From: Thermoplasmata archaeon
GTDB taxonomy: Archaea > Thermoplasmatota > Thermoplasmata > Lutacidiplasmatales > UBA184
DNA length: 8,974 bases
Direction of reading: 5' to 3'
Assembly (NCBI GenBank): GCA_030040625.1
Contig: JASHTI010000160.1
Location: 1 to 8,974, forward strand
Positions 1 to 5,737 of the stretch are shown here, one piece after another. The number at the start of each line of letters is the position of its first letter. Within the stretch, counting starts at the first letter, position 1. A program made the position numbers and the translations under genes. A model generated the notes under the pieces. It worked only from the letters and a program-made list of their open reading frames with translations. It ran no database searches and was not told the DNA's origin.

Positions 1-673
1 CGATCGGTCGAAGTGTCGCAGGATCCTCGCGCGCGAGCATCGTCAGGTCGTAGAGCCGGAAGACCCGGACCAGCTCCTCGATCGGGCTGGGGTGATCGTC
101 GACGCGCACGTCGATCCATCGGTCGGTCCCGCCGTAGCCCTCGCCCGCCCGAACCACCAGCAGGGCCGCGGACTGCATGCCGCGTCGGTCGCCTCCCTCC
201 CGTTGCCCGGCGGCGAGCGCCGCGAGGAGCCGGTCAACAAGGTCGCCCGCCGTCGCCTCGTAGCTGCGGGCCATCGCGCGGACGACCGCCGGCCCGAACA
301 GGATGTTCCCCTGGCAGGTGAACCCGTCCCCGACCTCATGCCCGGCCCAGTCCATGCACTTCTCGCCGGTGAACGCCGCCGCGCGGCCTTTCGCGTCGAC
401 GACGCCGAGCTGACGGTGCGCCCGCTCCGGGTCGCCGGACGTGAGCGTGCGGACGACGTGCTCGGCGCTGCTCCCGGTGGCGAGCTGGGCAAGACCGTCC
501 GTCCCGTAGCCAACGTTCGCCATCGCCTGGGTCGCGACGGCGCCAACCTTGGCGCGAGCGAAGGGCACTACCGAACCCACAGAGATGAACTTCGACTGCA
601 CGGCCACACCCCAGGCCTCGAGATTCCGGTCGTAGGCGACGATCGAGAATGTTCCGAAGCGAGGCGGCGGCAC
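1..673 (-). CDS. DUF1028 family protein, C-terminal end cut by the window edge
   Basis: Translating the minus strand from the GTG at 673 gives 224 uninterrupted codons that run off the left edge. The protein matches the DUF1028 family along its length: GTFSIVAYD (residues 7-15), WGVAVQSKFISVG (21-33), VGAVATQAMANVGYG (43-57), RQLGVVDAKG (87-96), FTGEKCMDWAG (101-111), QGNILFGPAVV (121-131), GGDRRGMQSAALLVVRAG (160-177) and RVDDHPSPIEEL (190-201). Family members have no settled function; I recall them being placed with Ntn-hydrolase-like folds, which would make Thr8 a candidate N-terminal nucleophile after processing, but that is inference. The GTG start is chosen because an in-frame TAG lies 11 codons upstream with no other start codon between, and because it leaves only seven residues before the conserved TFSIV. 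There is no clear ribosome-binding site. A small gene ends 25 nt upstream on the same strand, so the two may share a transcript. Confidence 0.9.
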   Translation of the reverse strand, partial: MPPPRFGTFSIVAYDRNLEAWGVAVQSKFISVGSVVPFARAKVGAVATQAMANVGYGTDGLAQLATGSSAEHVVRTLTSGDPERAHRQLGVVDAKGRAAAFTGEKCMDWAGHEVGDGFTCQGNILFGPAVVRAMARSYEATAGDLVDRLLAALAAGQREGGDRRGMQSAALLVVRAGEGYGGTDRWIDVRVDDHPSPIEELVRVFRLYDLTMLAREDPATLRPI

Positions 674-698
674 GACTGGGGCGAGAGTCCGGGGGTCG

Positions 699-1013
699 TT
701 AGGCTATCGGGCAGCCGTACCGGATGAACCAAGTCATCGGATCGCGGACGCGGCGAGTCACACCCGGGCCCGTTGACCGGCGCCAAATTTCGCCCCTCAC
801 CTTCGCTGCCACCTCTATGCTTTCTACCGATTCGGCATACCCCAACATAGTCAGTAAGTCGGTCGACGTGCCCTCCTTGGTGGCCGACGAGCTCCCGATG
901 GAGTCACTGGCGGTGTATCGGATGAGGACATGCCAGAGGTCGGCCGTTGGTCCGTGGTCGTCGCCATATGTGCAATCCTCGCTGACTTGGTCTGGAGCCT
1001 CTCGGAACTGCAC
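699..1013 (-). CDS. Small hypothetical protein, 104 aa
   Basis: The family is not recognised. The frame opens with GTG at 1013, four bases after an AAGGA ribosome-binding-site-like sequence (AAGGACGA then GTG), and ends in TAA at 699, just 25 nt before the DUF1028 start. The protein has a mixed, soluble-looking composition: an acidic N-terminus (EDCTYGDDHG, about residues 12-21), an aromatic strand-like piece (LWHVLIRYTA, 26-35), a Ser/Thr-rich middle (36-52), a helical acidic piece (LLTMLGYAESVESIEVAAKV, 53-72) and a basic, aromatic C-terminus (WRRS, TWFIRYG). No membrane segment or metal motif is seen. Codon use has C or G in most third positions, which favours this frame over the opposite-strand frame at 724-1023. 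It starts 27 nt from the divergent gene at 1041. It could be a small or PH-like domain protein, but nothing proves it. Confidence 0.5.
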   Translation of the reverse strand: MQFREAPDQVSEDCTYGDDHGPTADLWHVLIRYTASDSIGSSSATKEGTSTDLLTMLGYAESVESIEVAAKVRGEIWRRSTGPGVTRRVRDPMTWFIRYGCPIA

Positions 1014-1040
1014 TCGTCCTTAGAGACCCTGTGAAACGAG

Positions 1041-1907
1041 ATGACCGAACCGTCGGGGGCAGGGTCCCGCGAGCCGGAGGCGGAGGACGGGACGGTCGAC
1101 TTAGCGGTCTCCTCGACTCTGGCCCCTCGGGCACACAGACTTCGGCGAGGCCTCACCTTCGCGGTTGGTGTTGGGTGCACACTAGTGACCTTGTTCGTGG
1201 TCATTCTTGTCCTTGAGGCGGGCGGGCCAATGGCCCCAGGGGCTGCTGGTGCGCTGATTTTCACCGCTTTGTTGTTGCTCCTCCTATTGGTCTTCGGGGA
1301 TGCCCAGTTCCCGGTGATTCGCCGCTTCGACCGAGATGAGCCCCTCCACCTGACAGCAAACGGGGACGGGATTGGTGGCGCCATCCTTCCTGCGCGGGAG
1401 TACGCGACCATTCCGGCGAGAAGACGTGGCTTTGAGAGCTACCCTACCTCCGCCGTGGTGGTGCGATCCCCCCTGTTCCGCCGGATAGTCTACGTCTCCG
1501 AGGTTCCGAACTTCGTCCGGTGGGGCCAGGTCACCGCGATCATCGAGGCGCGTGGGCCGGGGCTTTCCATCCGATTTTGGTCGCGTGGCCCGCTCGACCC
1601 TGCGGGCATACTGCACGGATTCGTTTGTGAGGTTACGATGGATGTTCTCCAATCGGTCCTCTTGCTAGCGCTGGCCGGGGACGCGGATGTGCATCTCGCC
1701 CCGCGCGGGAGACTACACCCTCCCGTGGGACGCCTCGTCGGCTGCCCACTCCATGACTCTGCCATCCAGAAGGCGTACGGTAGCGCCGGGCCGACGCGAC
1801 TTCCGACCCGAGCTACAAGGGGGGACCTGCAGGGTTGGTTCGGTTTCGGGCCGGGCCCGCTCAGCGCCCCGGTCGCCACCAGCGCTGCGCACGCTCCATC
1901 GGCTTGA
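1041..1907 (+). CDS. Hypothetical two-helix membrane protein, 288 aa
   Basis: This is the only confident plus-strand gene, and its family is not recognised. Layout: an acidic N-terminal tail (residues 1-29), a basic patch (HRLRR, 32-36), a first membrane helix (about 38-60), a second very Leu-rich helix (about 68-86) and then a mostly soluble domain. The basic patch before helix 1 and RRFDR after helix 2 suggest that both ends lie in the cytoplasm. Residues 120-200 look beta-rich (SAVVVRSPLFRRIVYVSEV, VTAIIEARGPGLSIRFW) followed by a helix (VTMDVLQSVLLLALAG), which is reminiscent of a membrane-anchored PH-like domain; that is inference. After about residue 214 the sequence becomes Gly/Pro/Arg-rich and less convincing, although third codon positions stay G+C-rich to the TGA. 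The ATG at 1041 has no clear ribosome-binding site. The topology is like that of the paralog pair at 2229 and 3070, but I see no sequence match to them. Confidence 0.68.
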   Translation: MTEPSGAGSREPEAEDGTVDLAVSSTLAPRAHRLRRGLTFAVGVGCTLVTLFVVILVLEAGGPMAPGAAGALIFTALLLLLLLVFGDAQFPVIRRFDRDEPLHLTANGDGIGGAILPAREYATIPARRRGFESYPTSAVVVRSPLFRRIVYVSEVPNFVRWGQVTAIIEARGPGLSIRFWSRGPLDPAGILHGFVCEVTMDVLQSVLLLALAGDADVHLAPRGRLHPPVGRLVGCPLHDSAIQKAYGSAGPTRLPTRATRGDLQGWFGFGPGPLSAPVATSAAHAPSA

Positions 1908-1994
1908 CGCGCACACCCGGTCGGACGGGAGATGCCAGGGGTCCCTCCTTGTCGGAAACGAATGCCCGAGGCGCAGTCGAAAAGGAGGTCGCCG

Positions 1995-2159
1995 GTGACC
2001 GTGGCAATTGTGTGTCGATACCGTTACGGTATGCGATGCGCGCGAGTTCCGGCTACCTATTCATTGGGGCACGCCTTGAGACGATGGCCAGGAGCTTCGA
2101 GCGTCACCTCACCCCACCGGCAAGGAGTCATGGACTCACGAGACGAAGTCGGGCCTTAA
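1995..2159 (+). CDS. Candidate small ORF of 54 aa behind a strong Shine-Dalgarno
   Basis: The frame starts with GTG at 1995, five bases after AAAGGAGGT (1981-1989), which is an almost perfect complement of the archaeal 16S rRNA 3' end. It ends in TAA at 2157-2159. The predicted peptide is basic, begins TVAIVCRYRYG and has no recognisable motif or membrane segment. Its composition is not strongly protein-like, so the ribosome-binding site is the only real argument for it. It would be the only gene in this gap. It may instead be a chance purine run, or the remains of a gene that has decayed. Confidence 0.2.
   Translation: MTVAIVCRYRYGMRCARVPATYSLGHALRRWPGASSVTSPHRQGVMDSRDEVGP
2018..2032. repeat. 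15-bp palindrome with 7-bp arms
   Basis: ATACCGT, one central T, then ACGGTAT: the two arms are exact reverse complements. The shape fits a dimeric regulator's half-sites, but a site of this size is expected by chance roughly once in a window of this length when a few spacer lengths are allowed. It lies inside the candidate small ORF and far from any confident start codon. Confidence 0.3.
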
Positions 2160-2228
2160 CTGCCATTCCGGCGTGGGCCTTGCGCTAGAGAGCGGTTTGC
2201 GACGTGGCTGGCACCCTGGTCGCCTGCC

Positions 2229-2771
2229 TCAAGCAGCGCGAATCCTGAAGACGTCCTCAACCTGCATGTACTTGCCCACCTGGACGGAGAGGCGCTCAAC
2301 CCGCGCCATGTGGAGGATGGCATCGCGAGCCTCCCTTGATACGAACGAGCGAAGAGGAAAGGCCCCCATAATGGCGAACTGGTAGGGTCCGAGCTCCGGC
2401 AGGTCGCGGGAGTGAATGGACAGCTGACAGCCAGGCTTGGTGAAGTCGAAGCTTCGGACCTTACCGGGCCGGAAGATCAAATCGACCCTCCGGGGGGTTA
2501 CAACGAGCATCCTTGGGCCTGGCGAGGATACTAGGATCGCCAACCCAAGCCCGAGATAGGCGGCCATGGCGAGTGCCACGCGCGTGACGAATAGGGTGCC
2601 CAGTCCCTCTGAGGGGAACAGTCCGATGAGGATCCATGCAATCGCGAGCGTGTAGAACGCCGCGAGAACGACGCAGAAGTAGACTTGGGGCCGGTATCGC
2701 CCGCCCCTCCAAGCCTCCTGGCGGATGCCGCGAAGGTCAAAGCGCACCGAGGCGAGGCTTGCTTCAGCCAT
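2229..2771 (-). CDS. Two-helix membrane protein, paralog A (180 aa)
   Basis: No known family is recognised. It is clearly homologous to the gene at 3070-3612: aligned by hand, about 110 of 171 positions are identical, and both proteins are 180 aa. Layout: a short cytoplasmic N-terminus with a conserved RFDLR (residues 10-14) and EAWRGGRYRP (19-28), helix 1 (about 30-52), a short FPSEG loop, helix 2 (about 61-82), then a soluble domain beginning SPGPRMLVVTPRRVDLIF (83-100) with GKVRSFDF, LPELGPYQ and EARDAILHMARV, ending VFRIRA. The strand-rich part followed by a helix recalls bacterial PH-like domains tethered to membranes; this is inference. The ATG at 2771 is chosen over an in-frame upstream ATG at 2936 because paralog B has an in-frame stop seven codons before its start. 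A GGTGAG site lies 12 nt upstream. Its start overlaps the stop of a possible 34-aa upstream ORF. Confidence 0.82.
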   Translation of the reverse strand: MAEASLASVRFDLRGIRQEAWRGGRYRPQVYFCVVLAAFYTLAIAWILIGLFPSEGLGTLFVTRVALAMAAYLGLGLAILVSSPGPRMLVVTPRRVDLIFRPGKVRSFDFTKPGCQLSIHSRDLPELGPYQFAIMGAFPLRSFVSREARDAILHMARVERLSVQVGKYMQVEDVFRIRAA

Positions 2772-2875
2772 CAGGCGTAGTAGCTCACCACCCCAACGCT
2801 GCCCGCTATCAGGCTCTGTACGGCCTCCGACACGAGCACCCTGACGACGATTCCGAACAAGAAGGAGGGGCCCAT
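2771..2875 (-). CDS. Candidate 34-aa hydrophobic micro-ORF coupled to paralog A
   Basis: An ATG at 2875 opens a 34-codon frame whose TGA (2773-2771) shares its final A with the ATG of paralog A, the TGATG arrangement typical of translational coupling. The peptide is hydrophobic (it begins MGPSFLFGIVVRVLV) and could be a single membrane-associated helix; it ends VVSYYA. The frame upstream of paralog B also ends in VSYYA at the equivalent place, with its stop again overlapping the start. Against a real gene: the rest of the two peptides do not align, and the shared end coincides with the ribosome-binding block, so the match could be conservation of RNA rather than of protein. The ATG lacks a clear ribosome-binding site. 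Confidence 0.3.
   Translation of the reverse strand: MGPSFLFGIVVRVLVSEAVQSLIAGSVGVVSYYA
2775..2789 (-). promoter_or_regulatory. Ribosome-binding block of paralog A, identical to that of paralog B
   Basis: On the minus strand this reads GGTGAGCTACTACGC. GGTGAG complements the archaeal 16S rRNA tail and lies 12 nt before the ATG of paralog A. The whole 15-mer recurs exactly at 3613-3627 before paralog B, and similarity continues a further 13 nt into the coding start (25 of 28 positions identical in all). Similarity ends abruptly on the upstream side. Confidence 0.6.
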
Positions 2876-3069
2876 GGTGGACCCCGAGACGACGGGTGCG
2901 CCAGGACCCGCTCAGCCGGGGGAGTCGAGAGCTCAAGCGTGTCGGGTCGTATGGACCGCCGCGCGTAGTTGTTGGCAGCAGACATGCCCGCGGACGCCCC
3001 GGTCCCTCGCCGCTCAGCCGAGACGCGAAAGGGCAGGTCAGTCAGCGTTGACCAGGCAGGCAGCCTGTC
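2876..3069. other. Spacer between the two paralogs, no gene seen
   Basis: These 194 nt lie between the end of paralog B and the micro-ORF before paralog A. Open frames exist on both strands but are short, Arg-rich and without a ribosome-binding site or recognisable motif. No T-rich terminator or convincing TATA box was found, so the two paralogs could be on one transcript. Confidence 0.45.
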
Positions 3070-3612
3070 TCAGGGAGCACGGATGTCGAAGACGTCCCTT
3101 CCTTGGGACTTACCGAGAGTCACGGAGAGCCCATCAACGCGCGCCATCCGGAGGATTGCATTCCGAGCGTCTACCGAAATAAAGGAGCGGATGGGGAAGA
3201 TCCCGCTGATGTGGATTTGATAGGGTCCGAGCTCCGGGCGATCGCTTGACCGGATTGACAGGTGGCATTTGGGCTCGGTGAAGTCATAGCTCCGAACCTT
3301 TCCACCGCCAAAAACCAAGTCTACACGCCTATGCGTCACAATCACTTCTTGCGGGCCGGGAAGGATCGTCAGGACATTGATAAACAGGAACAGGTAGATG
3401 GTCATCGCGAACGCGATGCGAGTGAGGAAGACGTCGTTCCATCCCTCTGAGGGGAAGAACCCGACGAGGACCCATGCAATCGCGAGCGTATACAATGCCG
3501 CGACAACTACGCAGAAGTAGACATGGGGCCGGTATCGCGCCCCTCTCCATGCCTCGTCGCGAAGGGCACGAAGGTCAAAGCGGACTGGTCCGAAGTCCCC
3601 TTCAGCTGTCAC
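3070..3612 (-). CDS. Two-helix membrane protein, paralog B (180 aa)
   Basis: This is the partner of the gene at 2229-2771, of the same length and about 64% identical by hand alignment. No named family is recognised. Order of parts: conserved RFDLR (11-15) and EAWRGARYRP (20-29), helix 1 (about 31-53), FPSEG loop, helix 2 (about 61-84), then a cytoplasmic domain with PGPQEVIVTHRRVDLVF (85-101), GGGKVRSYDFTEP, RPELGPYQ, DARNAILRMARV and the terminal VFDIRA. The most conserved parts are the juxtamembrane segment, helix 1 and the RRVDL to KVRS strands; helix 2 is much more variable, as for a plain anchor. The GTG start at 3612 is almost forced, because an in-frame TGA lies seven codons upstream with no start codon between. 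GGTGAG lies 9 nt upstream. The start overlaps by 4 nt (GTGA) the stop of an upstream frame. Several stretches have noticeably lower G+C than the lipid genes to the right. Confidence 0.82.
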   Translation of the reverse strand: MTAEGDFGPVRFDLRALRDEAWRGARYRPHVYFCVVVAALYTLAIAWVLVGFFPSEGWNDVFLTRIAFAMTIYLFLFINVLTILPGPQEVIVTHRRVDLVFGGGKVRSYDFTEPKCHLSIRSSDRPELGPYQIHISGIFPIRSFISVDARNAILRMARVDGLSVTLGKSQGRDVFDIRAP

Positions 3613-3815
3613 GCGTAGTAGCTCACCGGCTCAGTTGCGGCGGTAGTTGCGGTCGCGATGTCCAGATACTGCCCGAGCAGGTCTAACCAATCTACGCGTG
3701 TTTCGAGAAGATTCCGGGTGCGTGGTCCGACGCCCGGCCCCTTCCCGCCCCCTGCGCTGCACAGTGAGGCCACCGATGGAGTTCGGCGCGACATAGCGCG
3801 ATCTAGGCTTTCCAT
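3609..3815 (-). CDS. Candidate small protein upstream of paralog B (up to 68 aa)
   Basis: The frame opens at ATG 3815 and ends in TGA at 3611-3609, overlapping the GTG of paralog B by 4 nt (GTGA). The last third looks protein-like and amphipathic (residues 36-55, LLETRVDWLDLLGQYLDIAT) and ends EPVSYYA, matching the VVSYYA end of the micro-ORF before paralog A. The first third (Arg/Ser/Gly/Pro-rich) is unconvincing, so the true start may be internal. No recognisable family and no clear ribosome-binding site. If real, it forms a coupled two-gene unit with paralog B. If not, the overlap is a by-product of the shared ribosome-binding block. Confidence 0.33.
   Translation of the reverse strand: MESLDRAMSRRTPSVASLCSAGGGKGPGVGPRTRNLLETRVDWLDLLGQYLDIATATTAATEPVSYYA
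3613..3627 (-). promoter_or_regulatory. Ribosome-binding block of paralog B, identical to that of paralog A
   Basis: On the minus strand this is GGTGAGCTACTACGC directly before the GTG start, leaving 9 nt between GGTGAG and the start codon. It is the second exact copy of the 15-mer at 2775-2789. In the frame of the possible upstream gene it encodes VSYYA just before the stop. Confidence 0.6.
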
Positions 3816-3896
3816 GGCCGGACGGAGAGAGCGCGGCTCCCGTGCGACGCACAGATTGAGCGGGGGACGAGTCGGGTCGCTGCCATGGTCTCCCCG

Positions 3897-4517
3897 CTAC
3901 GAGCCCTCGGCTGGGAGAGCGCCCGCTCTCGGGCCTCCACGGCGGAGCGGCGGCAGCTTCGGATCAAGTTGCCTCCACAAAGGGTCGATCGCGGCATAGA
4001 ACTCGGCAAGTGCGGAGTCGGACCCGAGCACGGAGCGTCCGTGGGTCAGAGCCGGCTCCGCGCCGTCGACCGAAATCCCATGATCGCCGGCCCACCGTAG
4101 GCTGGCCTCCACGAGGGCGAGTTGGGCCTCGGCGCGTCGGCGTGCCTGCCGCTCCTCCTTCTCGGCCGCCGGAAGCCCGTGATCCGGGTCCCAGTGGGGG
4201 GGAATCGGGGCCGGAATCGGCACGCGTAGCCTTTGGAACGGCTCGGGCAGGCTCGGCCAGCGCGGCTCGGCGAAGCGGATGCTGAGCTGATCGAGCGCCG
4301 AGGTCGCGGTGGCGTAGTCCCCCGCGCGGTAGGCCGCCTCCGCCTTTTCAAACGGGCCGGCGACCTCGGGCGGAACTCCGCCCTTCCAGGTCTCGAGCAG
4401 GAGGGCGACGTGCGACGGGACGAGGCGTCGCATCACCTTGACGTCGGGAGGCTCGGCCGCGGGAGGGGGCGGCGGCGGGGCGGCGGCTTCCGGGGGCCGG
4501 TTCGGGGCGCCGGGCAT
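3897..4517 (-). CDS. Proline-rich helical protein of unknown function, directly behind the geranylgeranyl reductase
   Basis: A 206-aa protein starting 10 nt after the stop of the geranylgeranyl reductase, so almost certainly on the same transcript. No known family is recognised. Layout: a Pro/Ala-rich disordered N-terminus with a run of six prolines (about 14-19); a helical segment starting VMRRLVPSHVALLLETW (28-44); a TPR-like helix pair (FEKAEAAYRAGDYATATSAL, 56-75, where the A.Y..GDY spacing is TPR-like); a Pro-rich linker (RVPIPAPIPPHWDP, 98-111); a charged helix (EKEERQARRRAEAQLALVEA, 119-138); and a last helical piece around LAEFYAAIDPLWRQL (170-184). There is no signal peptide or membrane helix. 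The ATG at 4517 is the first start after the reductase; its ribosome-binding site is weak, so coupling to the upstream gene is likely. The role is unknown; position suggests a partner in lipid or membrane metabolism, but that is inference only. Confidence 0.8.
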   Translation of the reverse strand: MPGAPNRPPEAAAPPPPPPAAEPPDVKVMRRLVPSHVALLLETWKGGVPPEVAGPFEKAEAAYRAGDYATATSALDQLSIRFAEPRWPSLPEPFQRLRVPIPAPIPPHWDPDHGLPAAEKEERQARRRAEAQLALVEASLRWAGDHGISVDGAEPALTHGRSVLGSDSALAEFYAAIDPLWRQLDPKLPPLRRGGPRAGALPAEGS

Positions 4518-4527
4518 CGGAGAGAGT

Positions 4528-5718
4528 TCAGAGGAACGCCTCGAACTCCTTCGTCACCTCGGGGTACTTCGTGTGGACGGCCTTCAGGATGTTGTGGACG
4601 TTCAGCTTCTCGAGCTTGACCCCGGCGAGGACCTCGATGATCTTGTCGAACGTCTCGTCGCTCAGCGAGACGAGCTTCTCCTTGGCGAGCCAGTTGCGGT
4701 AGAGCTTCTCCTCGAGGCGCGCGCGCCAGCCCTTCTCGTACCGCTGCAGGAACTCCTTGGAGGGGTCGCCGGCCGTCACCGCCTCGGTGGCGACGGTCCC
4801 GCAGATCTTGCCCGCGATGCAGCCGTTCGCGATCCCTCCTCCGGTGAGCGGGTCTATCATCCGGGCGGCGTCCCCGACGAGCATCAGGCCGTCGGTCACG
4901 GTCTGCTTCAGCGGCGCCGAGATCGACACGCCCCCGCCCACCATGTCGATCTTCTTGCCCTTCGCGTACTCCGGATGCGCCGCGATCCACCGGTCGAGAT
5001 AGGTCCGGGCGTCGGCGAGGTTCTGGACCTGGCTGACCTGGACGCCGATGCCGACGTTGGCGAGCCCCTCCCCCTTCGGGAAGACCCAGACGTAACCGCC
5101 GGGGGCGACCTTGCCGAGGTAGAAGTCGCAGTAGCGGACGTCGCAGCCGACGTTCGTCATGCGGTACTGCAGGCACGTGTCCATGTCGCGCATCGCGATG
5201 TTCGTCGAGATGCCCGCCCACCGACCGATCTGGCTCTCGAAGCCGTCGGCCCCGATCGTGATCGGCGCGCGGATCTCGTGCGTCTCGCCGAACTCCTTGA
5301 CGCGGGCGCCGACGATCCGGCCGTTCTCCTTGAGGAGGGCCACCGCCGCGCTCTTCAGGCGGACCTCGACGCCGGCGTTCGCGGCGTCGATCGCGAGCTG
5401 CTTGTCGAACTCATCGCGCTCGACGACGTAGCCGACCTCGTTGCCGGCGTGCTTCTCGTTGATCTCGAAGACCTTCTCGCTGGGCGAGTAGATCCGGGCC
5501 CCCTCGACCTCGACGTTGATCCAGCGGCCCGGCTTGATCCCCACCTCCCCGAGCCAGTCCTTGCTCATCCCCTCGCCGCAGCGGACCGGGCTGCCGATCT
5601 CCTGGCGCTTCTCGAGCATGAGGACCCGCGAGCCGCTCTTCGCCGCCCACTTCGCCGTCATGCTGCCGGCGGGGCCGGCGCCGATCACGAGCACGTCGGT
5701 CTTCTCGTTCGGGACCAT
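4528..5718 (-). CDS. Digeranylgeranylglycerophospholipid reductase (geranylgeranyl reductase), 396 aa
   Basis: An FAD enzyme that reduces the double bonds of geranylgeranyl chains in archaeal ether lipids, working at the membrane. Seen in sequence: the Rossmann dinucleotide motif GAGPAG (13-18), with Glu36 ending the second strand; the family signature PVRCGEG (44-50) with Cys47; FAD contacts at ERDEFD (100-105) and GADGFE (156-161); the substrate-site motif PGGYVWVFP (206-214) followed by KGEGLANVGIG; and the second FAD motif VGDAARMIDPLTGGGI (281-296). The C-terminal part (about 300-396) is the helical end normal for the family. Length and sequence closely resemble the Thermoplasma acidophilum enzyme as I remember it. 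The ATG at 5718 has a GGAGTG site (5724-5729) five bases upstream. A ferredoxin gene ends 19 nt upstream; in Methanosarcina an adjacent ferredoxin is known to supply electrons to this enzyme. No key residue is missing. Confidence 0.96.
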   Translation of the reverse strand: MVPNEKTDVLVIGAGPAGSMTAKWAAKSGSRVLMLEKRQEIGSPVRCGEGMSKDWLGEVGIKPGRWINVEVEGARIYSPSEKVFEINEKHAGNEVGYVVERDEFDKQLAIDAANAGVEVRLKSAAVALLKENGRIVGARVKEFGETHEIRAPITIGADGFESQIGRWAGISTNIAMRDMDTCLQYRMTNVGCDVRYCDFYLGKVAPGGYVWVFPKGEGLANVGIGVQVSQVQNLADARTYLDRWIAAHPEYAKGKKIDMVGGGVSISAPLKQTVTDGLMLVGDAARMIDPLTGGGIANGCIAGKICGTVATEAVTAGDPSKEFLQRYEKGWRARLEEKLYRNWLAKEKLVSLSDETFDKIIEVLAGVKLEKLNVHNILKAVHTKYPEVTKEFEAFL

Positions 5719-5737
5719 GCGCCCACTCCGAGCGGCG

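Larger units (their letters stand above)
1908..2228. other. Gap of about 320 nt with no confident gene
   Basis: This stretch separates the plus-strand gene ending at 1907 from the minus-strand gene ending at 2229, so it lies between two converging 3' ends. No T-rich archaeal terminator is obvious. The only structured elements I see are a near-perfect Shine-Dalgarno sequence (AAAGGAGGT, 1981-1989) in front of a 54-codon frame, and a short palindrome at 2018-2032. Several longer frames on the plus strand are open but rich in Arg, Pro and Ser, as shadow frames in G+C-rich DNA usually are. Confidence 0.6.

Noticed and set aside
92..727. Plus-strand frame of 211 codons opposite DUF1028
   Set aside because: The minus strand encodes a full DUF1028 match in this stretch; the plus frame is its antisense shadow.
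724..1023. Plus-strand frame of 99 codons opposite the small hypothetical gene
   Set aside because: The minus-strand frame has a ribosome-binding site and better codon use; this one has neither.
1908..2228. Possible tRNA or structured RNA in the gap
   Set aside because: No T-loop GGTTCGAATCC-type sequence, cloverleaf arms or long stem could be found by eye.
2772..2936. N-terminal extension of paralog A to the ATG at 2936
   Set aside because: Paralog B, of identical length from its own start, has an in-frame stop just upstream, and the extension is Arg-rich without similarity.
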